From NCBI RefSeq assembly GCF_002571225.1, contig NZ_NVEC01000055.1, positions 1 to 39,802 on the forward strand: a stretch of DNA of 39,802 nucleotides. Direction: 5' to 3'. The stretch is from Bacillus sp. AFS059628. Its GTDB lineage: Bacteria; Bacillota; Bacilli; Bacillales; Bacillaceae_G. Below the pieces are notes generated by a model. That model had not been told where the DNA came from. It saw only the letters and a program-made list of their open reading frames with translations, and did not search any database. Positions within the stretch are counted from its first letter, which is position 1; every line of letters begins with the position of its first letter. A program made the translations under genes and the position numbers. Shown here one piece after another: positions 16,418 to 27,612 of the stretch.

Positions 16418-17532
16418 TATTTTAACACTCCTTTTTCGATTGATTTTCGTCTTGCTTGGTAACAAATATGGAAATAATCACTTACCTTTTGATGGTTCTC
16501 TAATTGTCTACATTTTGTGGCAAATAATTCAGCGTATTCGACAACATATTCCCATAATTCTTCTTCCTCAAAGTATAAGATTCCTTCTTGGATGATTTTT
16601 TCTAATTCTCCCAATGGTATATTTTCGTTTAATCTTTTTAAAATAGAGAAGTGGTGTGTGTATTCTTCGTTATGAATTCCTCTGCAGATCTGTAATCCCC
16701 TATCAATGAGTTTGCTAGCTGCGGATTGTTCTCCTAATTTATAATGTTCCTTAGCCTGTAGGAAGATAGCTTTGAAGTGTGTAGGGATTTTTTCTGTTAC
16801 TTCTGAAAGGTGACGAATAGCTAGCGTAGACATACTTTGATCAGAATACAGCCACCCCAATGTACTTTTTACGAAGAACAAGGAATCTTCTTCCTTATTC
16901 TGTTGTAGTAATTCAATTGCATAATGCAGATATTCTTCTGCTTGTTCGTATTGCTTTAAATAGATACAGCAGCCACCTAGCAAACTATTACAAAAGGCTG
17001 TTTTTACTTCATAACCTTCATATTTTGAAAAGATTGCTCTCGATTTATTTGCGTATTCGATAGCAGCGAGCATGTTATAGGTATGATGATAAAAAGTAGC
17101 AATTCTATAGTAGAATTCAGCATGTTCAATCTCATCTGGAATGTTTACTAGTATCTTTTCTGCCAGTTTATAATGTTCCTCTGCCTCAGTAAAACTTGAT
17201 ATAAAAGTGGAATGAATGGATTTAAAAAAGTGATAATAGAAGCGTAGAAAATGGTCTGTAGGCATATCGTAATCACTAATAGCATCAAAACTATTTTGTT
17301 GAATACCGAGGCTATCTGTTAAGACTGTGTAACGAAATTCAAGTAGTGAGTAATATAGTAACAAATTTTGATCCTGACGTTCTTGATTTGACTCAATGCT
17401 TAACTTAGTAATTTTTTCATCAATTTTCTTTTTTAGATTAGTAGCTTTTACAACTTGTTGAGATAGCATAGATCGATACCAGTCGTTCAATAGAGAGGTT
17501 AATTGTTCATTTCCCTTTACTGAAACACTCAC
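16417..17532 (-). CDS. Rap-family TPR regulator (response-regulator aspartate phosphatase type)
   Basis: An ATG exists at 17547, but GGGGGAG lies inside its first codons, about eight bases before a GTG at 17532. I choose that start (371 residues, MSVSVKGNEQLTSLLNDWY). The N-terminal three-helix region carries NLLLYYSLLEFRYTVL, typical of Rap proteins. From about residue 95 on there are repeated TPR-like helix pairs (AEEHYKLAEKIL, AIEYANKSRAIF, AEEYLHYAIELL, SKLIDRGLQICRG). Rap proteins dephosphorylate Spo0F or block DNA-binding regulators and are inhibited by their Phr peptide. Which target applies here cannot be told from sequence. The phr gene is translationally coupled downstream. Confidence 0.93.
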   Translation of the reverse strand: MSVSVKGNEQLTSLLNDWYRSMLSQQVVKATNLKKKIDEKITKLSIESNQERQDQNLLLYYSLLEFRYTVLTDSLGIQQNSFDAISDYDMPTDHFLRFYYHFFKSIHSTFISSFTEAEEHYKLAEKILVNIPDEIEHAEFYYRIATFYHHTYNMLAAIEYANKSRAIFSKYEGYEVKTAFCNSLLGGCCIYLKQYEQAEEYLHYAIELLQQNKEEDSLFFVKSTLGWLYSDQSMSTLAIRHLSEVTEKIPTHFKAIFLQAKEHYKLGEQSAASKLIDRGLQICRGIHNEEYTHHFSILKRLNENIPLGELEKIIQEGILYFEEEELWEYVVEYAELFATKCRQLENHQKVSDYFHICYQARRKSIEKGVLK

Positions 17533-17695
17533 TATATACTCCCCCATCCTATAGAAATATCTTAATCCTATTTAATTGTAACTATCATAGCAAAATAGAA
17601 GGAAAAATGGAGGTGTTTTACAATTTTTTCAATAAAATTCATAAAAACTAATCAATTTATGTCGAATGTACGTAGAATTTAATACCTAAAATGAT

Positions 17696-17735
17696 AAAAA
17701 GAGGACGCATTATTATTTACGACCTCTTTTTATTA
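17696..17735 (-). terminator. Terminator after ntdR-like gene
   Basis: AAAAAGAGG at 17696-17704 pairs with CCTCTTTTT at 17723-17731 with an 18-base loop. It lies 38 bases past the minus-strand LacI-type gene. The interval 17533-17695 holds only AT-rich DNA and the rap promoter region. Confidence 0.6.
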
Positions 17736-17768
17736 ATCACATCGGTTTAAGCAAAAACTTTAATTTAA

Positions 17769-18758
17769 TTATGTAGATTCACGAATAATTAAGTTTGTAG
17801 GGTATTCAATAATTTTACGTTTAATAGATTCATCTGTATTTATATATAGTAGTATCTCGTTAACGGTACGTTTACTCAGTTCAACAATTGGAATATCAAT
17901 AGTACTAATTGTTGGGGTTGTAACTGTACAAATTAATTGATTATCATAACCACAAACAGCTAAGTCAGTTGGAATAGAATACCCCCTAATAGTAGCTCCT
18001 TTAATGACTCCAGCAGCAACTTGATCATTTCCTGTAAATAATGCAGTAGGTTTATCTTTTAATTTATCTAGCTTCTCAAAAATTCTAAACCCATCATTAA
18101 TAGTAATGGCATCTCCAAATAGCCATTTTTTATTGAATGGTAATTGTTTTTCTTTTAAGGCATGCAGATAACCTTGTTGGCGTTTTAATTGTGCTTGACT
18201 ATTAAGAGAATCAAAACAAAAGCCAATTTTTTTATGACCTTTGCTTATTAAATGTTTAACAGCTTTGTATCCAGCTTCAAATTCATCGTAACAAATTATC
18301 GGAATAGGTGCATTTTCCTCATACTCATTACAAAGTATTATGGGCCCATATGCTAAATAATGCTCTATATTTTCCCAACTATTTTCTAGAGATCCGAGAA
18401 TTACACCATCTACAGCTTTATTCTTTAGTAATGAAAGTAATTCAAGCTCTATTTTTTTCTCATAAAAAGTCTGATAAATTAGCAATTTGTAATTGTGTTT
18501 TAATAATTCTTTAGAAATTTCTCTAGCTAATTTCCCGAAAAAGGGATGATCTATATTTGGAATTGATAGAGCAATGGTTTGTGTCTTATTTATCCTAAGA
18601 TTTCTAGCAATAGCACTAGGAGTATAGTTGAATTCTTGCATTACTTTTATTATTTTCTCACGTTTTTCTGAATTTACATAAGGATGATTATTTAGAACTC
18701 TTGAAACCGTAGCATTTGATACATTACATAATTTAGCTATTTCATTAATTGTTACCAT
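17769..18758 (-). CDS. ntdR: LacI-family regulator of the kanosamine operon (NtdR/KabR-like)
   Basis: This 329-residue LacI/GalR protein has an N-terminal helix-turn-helix (VTINEIAKLCNVSNATVSRV, hinge YTPSAIARNLR) and a periplasmic-binding-protein-like sensor (DGVILGSL, IGFCFDS, ALFTGNDQVAAGVI, DLAVCGYDNQ). It is divergent from ntdABC, as ntdR is in B. subtilis, where NtdR activates ntdABC in response to neotrehalosadiamine. B. cereus UW85 has a comparable kanosamine regulator, named kabR as I recall. The gene name is given by position and family. The operator is probably the TGTAATCGATAACA site in the shared upstream region. Confidence 0.85.
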   Translation of the reverse strand: MVTINEIAKLCNVSNATVSRVLNNHPYVNSEKREKIIKVMQEFNYTPSAIARNLRINKTQTIALSIPNIDHPFFGKLAREISKELLKHNYKLLIYQTFYEKKIELELLSLLKNKAVDGVILGSLENSWENIEHYLAYGPIILCNEYEENAPIPIICYDEFEAGYKAVKHLISKGHKKIGFCFDSLNSQAQLKRQQGYLHALKEKQLPFNKKWLFGDAITINDGFRIFEKLDKLKDKPTALFTGNDQVAAGVIKGATIRGYSIPTDLAVCGYDNQLICTVTTPTISTIDIPIVELSKRTVNEILLYINTDESIKRKIIEYPTNLIIREST

Positions 18759-18783
18759 AGAAAAACCCTCCGTAAAAAATATG

Positions 18784-18814
18784 TTGACATGTAATCGATA
18801 ACATAAAATATAGT
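18784..18814 (+). promoter_or_regulatory. ntdA promoter with cre/LacI-type operator
   Basis: TTGACA at 18784-18789 is followed by a possible TATAGT at 18809-18814 with 19-base spacing. Between them, ATGTAATCGATAACAT (18789-18804) is a near-perfect palindrome centred on CG. It fits the catabolite-response consensus WTGNAANCGNWWNCA at every position. CcpA or the adjacent LacI-type regulator, or both, could bind here. Confidence 0.6.
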
Positions 18815-18850
18815 CTACTCATGATTTTCAAAATAATTTCTTAGAGGTGA

Positions 18851-21029
<2,179 letters not shown>

Positions 21030-21046
21030 AAGGGGATGTTCATATA

Positions 21047-22096
21047 ATGAATATTGGGATTATAGGTGCAGGAAGTATTGCAAGAGCTCATTCTAGAGCA
21101 TTATCAACTGTTGATAGTTGTAAATTAGTTGGAGTGTATGATGTTAATTCTGAGAATGCCGATAAATTGGTAGGGGATTTTGGTGGGAAGGTTTTTAATA
21201 GCTATGAAGAGTTACTAGAAGTAGTTGATGGGGTAATAATATCTTCTCCGAATTTTTGTCATAAATCTCAAGCTGTTCAAGCATTATTAAAAAACAAACA
21301 TGTTTTATGTGAAAAGCCTATGGCGATTTCTTGTGAGGAAGCAAAGTACATGATGACAATAGCGAAAAATACTAATTTAGTCGCTTCAATGGGGTTTAAC
21401 TATCGCTACCTATCTTATGTTAAGGCTTTAAAACAATTAATTCAAAATGAAGAATTAGGGGAAATAGTAGTGGTAAGATTGCATTTTAAAAAGAATAGCG
21501 CTTTTAGGAGAACTTCGTTTACTTGGCGAGATGATTCCCAAAGTAATAGAACTAGTGGGGCCTTAGGAGATTTAGGAATTCATCTAATAGATTTATTATG
21601 GTTTTTATTTGAGAGTGATTTTAGAGAGGATACTGTTCGAACTAAAATTAAAACAAACGTTAAGGAAAAAGAAAGCAAACCAGTTTTTGTTGATGACTAT
21701 GCTGAAGTTTATGGCCAATTGAATAATAAGGTTTTTGTTAATATTACAACATCTAAAAGCTCATTTCTTGACGATTGTGGTTTTAGTATAGAGGTAATAG
21801 GTACGAAGAAAGAATATAAGTATTCTTCTAAAGAGCCAAATAAATATATACTCTTTGATGGGTTGGAAAAACATGAAATCTCGTTACCTTTACCGTTGCT
21901 AGTCGATCCAGAAAATGAAATTTTTGAATGGTCTGATTCTTTTAGAAGTGAAATAATAGAATGGGCTAAGGCTGCGGCAGGTGGTCCTAATAAGTCTGTA
22001 GCAACATTTGAAGATGGATTTCGTTCACAAGTTATATTGGATATGTTTTTTGATAAAAGCAGTAGTAATAAAGAACGAACTGTAGCAACTATTTAG
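21047..22096 (+). CDS. ntdC: Glucose-6-phosphate 3-dehydrogenase
   Basis: NtdC oxidises glucose 6-phosphate at C3 with NAD to feed NtdA. The 349-residue Gfo/Idh/MocA protein has the Rossmann motif IGIIGAGSIARAHSRAL at the N-terminus and CEKPMAISCEEA with the catalytic Lys. GALGDLGIHLIDLLWFL provides the conserved Asp and His. AAAGGGGATG precedes the ATG. It completes the set needed to make kanosamine from glucose 6-phosphate. A hairpin terminator follows 10 bases after the stop. Confidence 0.92.
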   Translation: MNIGIIGAGSIARAHSRALSTVDSCKLVGVYDVNSENADKLVGDFGGKVFNSYEELLEVVDGVIISSPNFCHKSQAVQALLKNKHVLCEKPMAISCEEAKYMMTIAKNTNLVASMGFNYRYLSYVKALKQLIQNEELGEIVVVRLHFKKNSAFRRTSFTWRDDSQSNRTSGALGDLGIHLIDLLWFLFESDFREDTVRTKIKTNVKEKESKPVFVDDYAEVYGQLNNKVFVNITTSKSSFLDDCGFSIEVIGTKKEYKYSSKEPNKYILFDGLEKHEISLPLPLLVDPENEIFEWSDSFRSEIIEWAKAAAGGPNKSVATFEDGFRSQVILDMFFDKSSSNKERTVATI

Positions 22097-22105
22097 TTTT
22101 ATGGT

Positions 22106-22149
22106 AAAAACAGGGGTTTAGAAATTTTACTTAAATCCCTGTTTTTATT
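22106..22149 (+). terminator. Terminator or attenuator between ntdC and the transporter
   Basis: AAAAACAGGG at 22106-22115 pairs with CCCTGTTTTT at 22137-22146; GTTTA and TTAAA extend the stem imperfectly. It would lower transporter expression relative to ntdABC. Confidence 0.8.
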
Positions 22150-22170
22150 TTGGATTGGAGTTGAGAAAAG

Positions 22171-23373
22171 ATGCGGTTAATATTTTACTATGGTTGCTTG
22201 TTTTATTTTATAGTAGGGATCATACATGTTTGTATCGGTAGTTTAATTCCTTCATTAATACAATATTACGGAAGAACCCCTGATCAATTAGGTGTTTTAA
22301 TATTTTTTCAATTTACAGGTTTTTTATTTGGTGTTCTAAGTTCACCCATACTAGTAAGAAAGTATCATTATTTTAAAACAATAACATTAGGTGTTTTAGT
22401 TATGTCCATCGTCCTAGGAGGTTTTATATATATTAAAGAATGGTCATATTTAGCCGTTATTTGCTTTGTATTAGGCTATGGAGCGGGTTTGTTAGAAACT
22501 ACGGTGGGTTCCTTTATTATTTCAGCAGAAAGGAATAGTGCTGCTAAATTTAGCATTCTCGAAGTATGGTTTGGGGTTGGGGCACTAGGGTTTCCGTTAC
22601 TAGTTAATTTTATTATAAAATTTTATGAATGGTATTTTATTCTTTATGGAATATTACTATTCTTTATTTTTACACTATTTGTTTGGTACATGTTTGGACG
22701 TACAAAATTTCTAAATTTTTCTCCTCAAAAAAATGAAAAGGGAGGAGCATCCCTTTCCTCATTCACTCTTAAATTTAAAAGTGAAAAGATTAAAGTTATA
22801 TTCTTTATTTCACTTTTTGCATTCTTATATGCAGGCATAGAAACTAATCTTGCAAATTTTTTATCTACAATAATGATTCTTACCAATAATGAATTAATCA
22901 GTTCAGTAAGTATATCTTGTTTTTGGCTAGCAATAGTTATAGGAAGAATACTTGTAGGTAAGCTAGCCCATAAATTTAATTATTGGACATACATTACATC
23001 TAGTTGCTTTACATTAGTGATTCTTTTATCTCTATTTCCCTTTGTTCGAGATACAGGTATGTATTTGTTTATCATCTTTATTATTGGTTTAGTCATAGCG
23101 GGGGTTTTTCCAATAACATTAATCTTAGCTTCCCGTATTATGGAAAATAATATTGATCAAGTGACTAGTTTATTTATTGCATCGGCCAGTTTAGGGGGGG
23201 CACTAGTATCTTTCCTAATTAGCTGGAGTCTATCATTAAATACTATCACTGTTACTTTTGGGATATTTTCTCTTTTTGCATTTAGTCTAGGTTGTATTAT
23301 TTTAAAAATAAGGGGAATTTCAACTTACAGTAATGAAAGTACCAAAAAAGTAGAAAATATAAAAAATTTATAG
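22171..23373 (+). CDS. MFS transporter, GlcP-like
   Basis: This 400-residue protein with about twelve membrane segments follows B. subtilis GlcP closely by memory. It shows FFQFTGFLFGVLSSP, CFVLGYGAGLLETTVGSF, LFAFLYAGIETNLANFLS and TSLFIASASLGGALVSFL. GlcP is a glucose/mannose:H+ symporter at the end of the B. subtilis ntdABC operon. The same position here could mean glucose supply for kanosamine synthesis. In B. cereus an export role for kanosamine has also been considered (kabD, as I recall). Sequence alone cannot decide direction. The ribosome binding site TTGGAG is weak and the upstream hairpin suggests reduced expression. Confidence 0.85.
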   Translation: MRLIFYYGCLFYFIVGIIHVCIGSLIPSLIQYYGRTPDQLGVLIFFQFTGFLFGVLSSPILVRKYHYFKTITLGVLVMSIVLGGFIYIKEWSYLAVICFVLGYGAGLLETTVGSFIISAERNSAAKFSILEVWFGVGALGFPLLVNFIIKFYEWYFILYGILLFFIFTLFVWYMFGRTKFLNFSPQKNEKGGASLSSFTLKFKSEKIKVIFFISLFAFLYAGIETNLANFLSTIMILTNNELISSVSISCFWLAIVIGRILVGKLAHKFNYWTYITSSCFTLVILLSLFPFVRDTGMYLFIIFIIGLVIAGVFPITLILASRIMENNIDQVTSLFIASASLGGALVSFLISWSLSLNTITVTFGIFSLFAFSLGCIILKIRGISTYSNESTKKVENIKNL

Positions 23374-23670
23374 AAAAATTTTTTATAATGTGAAAAAGTT
23401 AATTTTAATTGCAATGCCTAAAAAGGTTGATAAACTTAAAAATCCTGTATTTGGGCTTTGTTTTATATATTGTGCTGTGTAATATATAAAACAGGGATAC
23501 TTCAAAAATAAGAGTGATATGCAATAGTGACCAGTTCTCAGGTAATTGAATATTATGAAAAGAATGCCTTATTGTATATAAAATAAGGTAGTAAATAGCA
23601 TATTTTCATAAATAATAAAAAGTTATTTTAATTAGCTTTTAAGATTAATCTAAGAGGGGTTTGTTATCGA
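23374..23670. other. Intergenic with a stable AT-rich hairpin
   Basis: TGTTTTATATATT at 23459-23471 pairs perfectly with 23481-23493 across nine bases; TCCTGT/ACAGGGA may extend it. It probably ends the transporter transcript. I saw nothing else except an AGAGGGG ribosome binding site for the next gene. Confidence 0.55.
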
Positions 23671-23886
23671 ATGGAGATAAAAATTAGTAAAAAGGATAAG
23701 ATTGATATCTCTAAAAAATTAAAGTCTTTTTTGGCTGAACAATATTCACTGGAATTGGGTGAATACATAAGCTATGAGTTACTTGAATTCATAATAAAGG
23801 AATTAAATCCACATTTTAATCAAGTTACTATGGATAGGTTAGAATTGTTGTTAAAGAATATAGAGAAAGATATATACAGTCAATAA
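23671..23886 (+). CDS. DUF2164-like small protein
   Basis: This 71-residue, wholly helical, charged protein has an AGAGGGGTTTG ribosome binding site before ATG. The pattern (IKISKKDKIDISKKLKSFL, then LELGEYISYELLEFIIKELN and PHFNQ) follows DUF2164 proteins, which share a conserved E-x2-E-L-G core and an F-N/Y-N motif. No function is known for that family. It has its own terminator downstream, so it is probably monocistronic. Confidence 0.6.
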   Translation: MEIKISKKDKIDISKKLKSFLAEQYSLELGEYISYELLEFIIKELNPHFNQVTMDRLELLLKNIEKDIYSQ

Positions 23887-23966
23887 ACTTTAAATGACAA
23901 TCGAAAAACTAAGGTATCATTTTAGATATCTTAATACCTAGTAAGAATAGAATAATTAAAGCGTTA

Positions 23967-24016
23967 CGAAACACCCATTCAATTTTATTAATGATAAAGG
24001 ATGGGTGTTTTCTTTA
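23967..24016 (+). terminator. Terminator after DUF2164 gene
   Basis: GAAACACCCAT at 23968-23978 pairs with ATGGGTGTTTTC at 24001-24012 across a 22-base loop, followed by TTTAT. Confidence 0.75.
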
Positions 24017-24123
24017 TATGGGGTGTGTTAGGAAAAAACTGCCGATGAAAGTCTATATTAAATACTGTCTGGCATTTTTGTATGCTAAATCATTTTATAT
24101 AACTAAGAACTAATTATATATAG

Positions 24124-24192
24124 ACTGATTCCTCAGACGAACAGTTAATAAATGACGGAATAGAAGAAAAATTAGAAAAAATAACCGTGTAA
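24124..24192 (+). pseudogene. Short coding-like fragment, possible gene tail
   Basis: Between two stops there are 23 sense codons reading TDSSDEQLINDGIEEKLEKI then TV. The codon use is protein-like and there is no start codon or ribosome binding site. It may be the last part of a deleted gene. The remainder of 24017-24260 is AT-rich without features except AAAGGGGG before the next start. Confidence 0.3.
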
Positions 24193-24260
24193 TGGTAGAA
24201 TATGGTTGATGAACCTGTAGCTGATTAATCAATAAATCTAGTATTAAAGGGGGAATTAAT

Positions 24261-26264
24261 TTGGGTAATAGAAATAAAAGAATGAAAATTTATTTTCAAA
24301 GGTTAATAGCTGTAAGTATTTGTTTTTTATTATTTTTTCTGGGGAGCAATTATTCAAAAGCCGAAACTGTTGCACCTATAACATTAAATCCTAAAGATGT
24401 AGAAGCATTTACCAATAAAGTAATTCCAGAGAAAATGAAAAAAGAAAATGCAGCTGGTGTAGCTCTTGTCGTTGTAAAGGATAATCAAATTTTATTTCAA
24501 AAGGGATTCGGATTTTCCGATAAAGAAAAGAATACTCCCATCGATCCTAAAAAAACAGTTTTTCGATTAGCGTCAATATCAAAGGTTTTTACTGCTAGTG
24601 CTGTCATGCAGTTAGTTGAACAAGGAAAAATTGAATTAAATAAAGATATAGTAAATTATATGGGGGGATTAAAGTATCAAAATAACATGAGTGAACCAGT
24701 TACAATGGAGCATTTACTTACCCATACAACAGGGTTTGATTACGTAGATCCTAGACCCGAGGACATCCATTATCAAGAAAATGATTATACAATGCTTAAA
24801 GATTATGTAGAAGATAATATGCCCACAGTAGTAAGAAAACCAGGGGATACATATACATATGATAATTTTGCTTCTATGCTTCAAGGGTATATTGTTCAAA
24901 ATCTGACAAACACACCTTTTTACAAATATATGGCCAAAAATATTTTTTACCCTTTAGAAATGCATAATAGCAGTTTTGTTATGACTAATTTTATTAAAGA
25001 AAAGCTTGCAACAGGATATGATGCTAAAGGTAATGCCATTCCATTTTATCAAACAAGACCAACAGATATGCCACAAGGGAGTATGTTTTCTACAGGGAGT
25101 GATGTAGCCAATTTCATGATTGCTCAATTGAATGATGGTAAATTTAAAAATAACCAAATACTACAAAAAGAAACTGTAGAAGATATGCAAAAAACAAAAT
25201 TTGCCTTACATCCTAAATACCCTAATATGACATACGGATTTGAGTTCTTTTCACCGCAAAGTCATAACGGGCAATATGTGTTTGGGAAAGGTGGAAATAT
25301 ACCAGGTTTTTCATCTTTAATGTGGTTAATTCCCGAGCATAAAATTGGAGTTTTTGTTGTTACAAATAAAGATAGTTCAGCACTTCCCGTTGAAGTATTT
25401 GATGATTTTATGAATCACTATTTCCCCGATAAAACAAAGCCTGAATATTTAAATCCTAATGAAGAAGAATTAAAGAAATTTGAAGGCGTTTACCGAGATT
25501 TGAGATTAAAAAACCTAATGTCACATGTAAACATAAGTGAAGGAAAGTTATTTGTAAGTGATAAAGTATATGGTAAACAGCAGCTAAAACAAATAGACCC
25601 TTTACTATTTGAGGATGAAAAAGGGAATTATATGGCATTTAAACTTGACAAAGATGGTACTGTGAAAGAAATGATACATTGGAACTCTGGCAGCTCAGCG
25701 GTGAAGTTAAGTGAGCCTGAAAGATTTAAAGACATAGATGAAAATCATCCATATGCTAAGTTTATAAATCCTTTACATCAATACGAGGTATTACAAGCAA
25801 ATAAGGAGGGGAATTTCAATCCAGAATCTTCTCTTACACGGGCAGAATTTGCATATTGGTTATCTCAAATTGCTTACTTTACACCACCTTCAAAAAAAGA
25901 ACCAGTGTTTTCTGATGTGAAAAATCATCCATATGCACCACATATTCAAAAGTTATATGAAATTGGTATTTTATATGAAAAAGAAGGGGAACAATTTCAT
26001 CCAGATCGTGCAATTACTAGACAAGAAGCAGCATGGATTACCTGGCAGTATTTAAAAATGTTAGGAGCGCCATCTGCAGATGCAACATTAAAGGGAGAAA
26101 CTGATGATTGGGCAATAGAGTCCGTAAAAAACATTGTAGGTCATCGTTTAGTAGGGCCTGAGGTTATATATAATGAAGATGGATCAGCAGATTATCTATC
26201 AAAACAAAGTATGAAACGACAAGAGGCAGCTGCATTGTTATTTTACGTTTTGTTATCTAGTTAA
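24261..26264 (+). CDS. Secreted serine beta-lactamase-fold hydrolase with three SLH domains
   Basis: The start is TTG 24261 after AAAGGGGG (667 residues). Residues 1-34 are a signal peptide ending YSKA. Residues about 45-390 form a class C beta-lactamase/AmpH-type domain. It has Ser105-x-x-Lys108 in LASISKVFTA, Tyr200-x-Asn202 in YTYDNFAS, and GKGGNIPG as the KTG-like third motif. This points to a D-alanyl or related serine hydrolase, not necessarily antibiotic resistance. A linker domain follows. About residues 490-667 hold three S-layer homology repeats (FKDIDENHPYAKFI, FSDVKNHPYAPHI, and a more divergent DDWAIESVKNI). These anchor the protein to pyruvylated cell-wall polysaccharide. It stands alone, ended by a terminator. 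Confidence 0.92.
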   Translation: MGNRNKRMKIYFQRLIAVSICFLLFFLGSNYSKAETVAPITLNPKDVEAFTNKVIPEKMKKENAAGVALVVVKDNQILFQKGFGFSDKEKNTPIDPKKTVFRLASISKVFTASAVMQLVEQGKIELNKDIVNYMGGLKYQNNMSEPVTMEHLLTHTTGFDYVDPRPEDIHYQENDYTMLKDYVEDNMPTVVRKPGDTYTYDNFASMLQGYIVQNLTNTPFYKYMAKNIFYPLEMHNSSFVMTNFIKEKLATGYDAKGNAIPFYQTRPTDMPQGSMFSTGSDVANFMIAQLNDGKFKNNQILQKETVEDMQKTKFALHPKYPNMTYGFEFFSPQSHNGQYVFGKGGNIPGFSSLMWLIPEHKIGVFVVTNKDSSALPVEVFDDFMNHYFPDKTKPEYLNPNEEELKKFEGVYRDLRLKNLMSHVNISEGKLFVSDKVYGKQQLKQIDPLLFEDEKGNYMAFKLDKDGTVKEMIHWNSGSSAVKLSEPERFKDIDENHPYAKFINPLHQYEVLQANKEGNFNPESSLTRAEFAYWLSQIAYFTPPSKKEPVFSDVKNHPYAPHIQKLYEIGILYEKEGEQFHPDRAITRQEAAWITWQYLKMLGAPSADATLKGETDDWAIESVKNIVGHRLVGPEVIYNEDGSADYLSKQSMKRQEAAALLFYVLLSS

Positions 26265-26916
26265 TTTGTTTTGAGATGAATTTCACAAAGATAGAAGATC
26301 TAAAGAGCTTGAAATAATACACAGAAAAAGAATAATCTTTGACCAATGATTATTCGTAACAAATAGAGGTGGCTGAGTTATAAGCATACTCCAAATCTTA
26401 AGTATAGCTGTAATTAGAAGGATTTCATAAGTGTTTTGTAATGTAAGGAGCTCCTTTCAGGGGAGCTTTTTTATATTATTAATAATAATTTCATGTACCA
26501 TAATTGTTATTAATAATATAAAAAACTACAACAAGGGGGTTCAGTTCAAGCCAGGTCACAGTAATACATTAGTTGCCGCCTTTCTTTTTTTGAAGGAGAT
26601 TTTTATATTTTGGCTAGTGCGACATTGCTATCAAGTTAAGATTATACAAAGTCAATTTAAGGCGGAATTGTTTCCTTTTTCTAAAGGGAGAGTATATTGC
26701 TTTATCTATTGTAAATAATTTTGAGTCAGATAAATCTTTTATTCTTGGCATAAAATTAAATCTTAATAGATGGGTAAATTTAAAAATCTATTTGGTGTAA
26801 CCGACTCTGTCTGTATACAACAATGGACTTTACTTGGAGTAATAGGTATGATAGGCTCGTTATTCGGAAAAGATTCCTGTTGAAAAAAGTACATCCATAG
26901 AGGAGGATTGGTAACC
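26265..26916. other. Gene-less interval upstream of vanR
   Basis: A terminator-type hairpin lies at 26448-26473: AGCTCC pairs with GGAGCT across a short loop, followed by a T-run. An ORF at 26431-26718 overlaps it and has poor composition and no ribosome binding site, so I do not count it. The vanR ribosome binding site AGGAGG is at 26901-26906. No VanR-box-like repeat comparable with those after vanS is obvious here. Confidence 0.5.
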
Positions 26917-27612
26917 ATGAGTGATAAAGTACTTATTGTGGAAGATGAACGCGAAATTGCCGATTTGGTTGAGCTTTACTTGAAAAATGAGAATTATACG
27001 GTTTTCAAATACTATACCGCCAAAGAAGCATTGGAATGTATAGATAAGAATGTGCTTGACCTTGCAATATTGGATATCATGCTACCCGACGTAAGTGGTC
27101 TCACTATCTGTCAAAAAATAAGGGACAAGCACACCTATCCAATTATCATGTTGACGGCGAAAGATACAGAAATAGATAAAATTACAGGGCTAACAATTGG
27201 TGCGGACGATTATATTACAAAGCCCTTTCGCCCACTAGAGTTAATTGCGCGAGTCAAGGCGCAGTTACGCCGATATAAAAAATACAATGGAGTAACGGCA
27301 CAGAACGAGAATGTTATCGTACACTCTGGTCTTGTCATTAATATAAGCACGCATGAGTGTTCTCTGAACGAGAAGCCGTTATCTCTCACTCCCACCGAGT
27401 TTTCAATCTTGCGTATCCTCTGTGAGAACAAGGGGAATGTGGTTAGCTCTGAGCAGCTGTTTCATGAGATATGGGGTGACGAATATTTCAGCAAGAGTAA
27501 TAACACTATCACCGTGCATATCCGACATCTGCGAGAAAAGATGAACGATACGGTTGATAATCCGAAGTATATAAAAACGGTATGGGGGATCGGCTATAAA
27601 ATTGAAAAATAA
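26917..27612 (+). CDS. vanR: VanR-type response regulator (VanA-like)
   Basis: ATG 26917 follows AGGAGG by 10 bases and gives 231 residues, the length I recall for VanA-type VanR. The receiver domain has the acidic pocket (VEDE), the phospho-acceptor Asp53 in LAILDIMLP, MLTAKD, and Lys in ADDYITKPF. The OmpR-type winged helix covers about 130-231 (SLTPTEFSILRILCENKGNV, NNTITVHIRHLREKM, WGIGYKIEK). By memory most positions equal the enterococcal Tn1546 protein. VanR switches on vanHAX and its own promoter. GC content and codon use look higher than in neighbouring AT-rich genes, suggesting transfer. It overlaps vanS by 11 bases. Confidence 0.93.
   Translation: MSDKVLIVEDEREIADLVELYLKNENYTVFKYYTAKEALECIDKNVLDLAILDIMLPDVSGLTICQKIRDKHTYPIIMLTAKDTEIDKITGLTIGADDYITKPFRPLELIARVKAQLRRYKKYNGVTAQNENVIVHSGLVINISTHECSLNEKPLSLTPTEFSILRILCENKGNVVSSEQLFHEIWGDEYFSKSNNTITVHIRHLREKMNDTVDNPKYIKTVWGIGYKIEK

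Noticed and set aside
26431-26718. 95-codon ORF with a vague likeness to an IS6-type transposase start
   Set aside because: The resemblance is limited to a few aromatic and basic positions. It overlaps a terminator, has no ribosome binding site and has poor composition.
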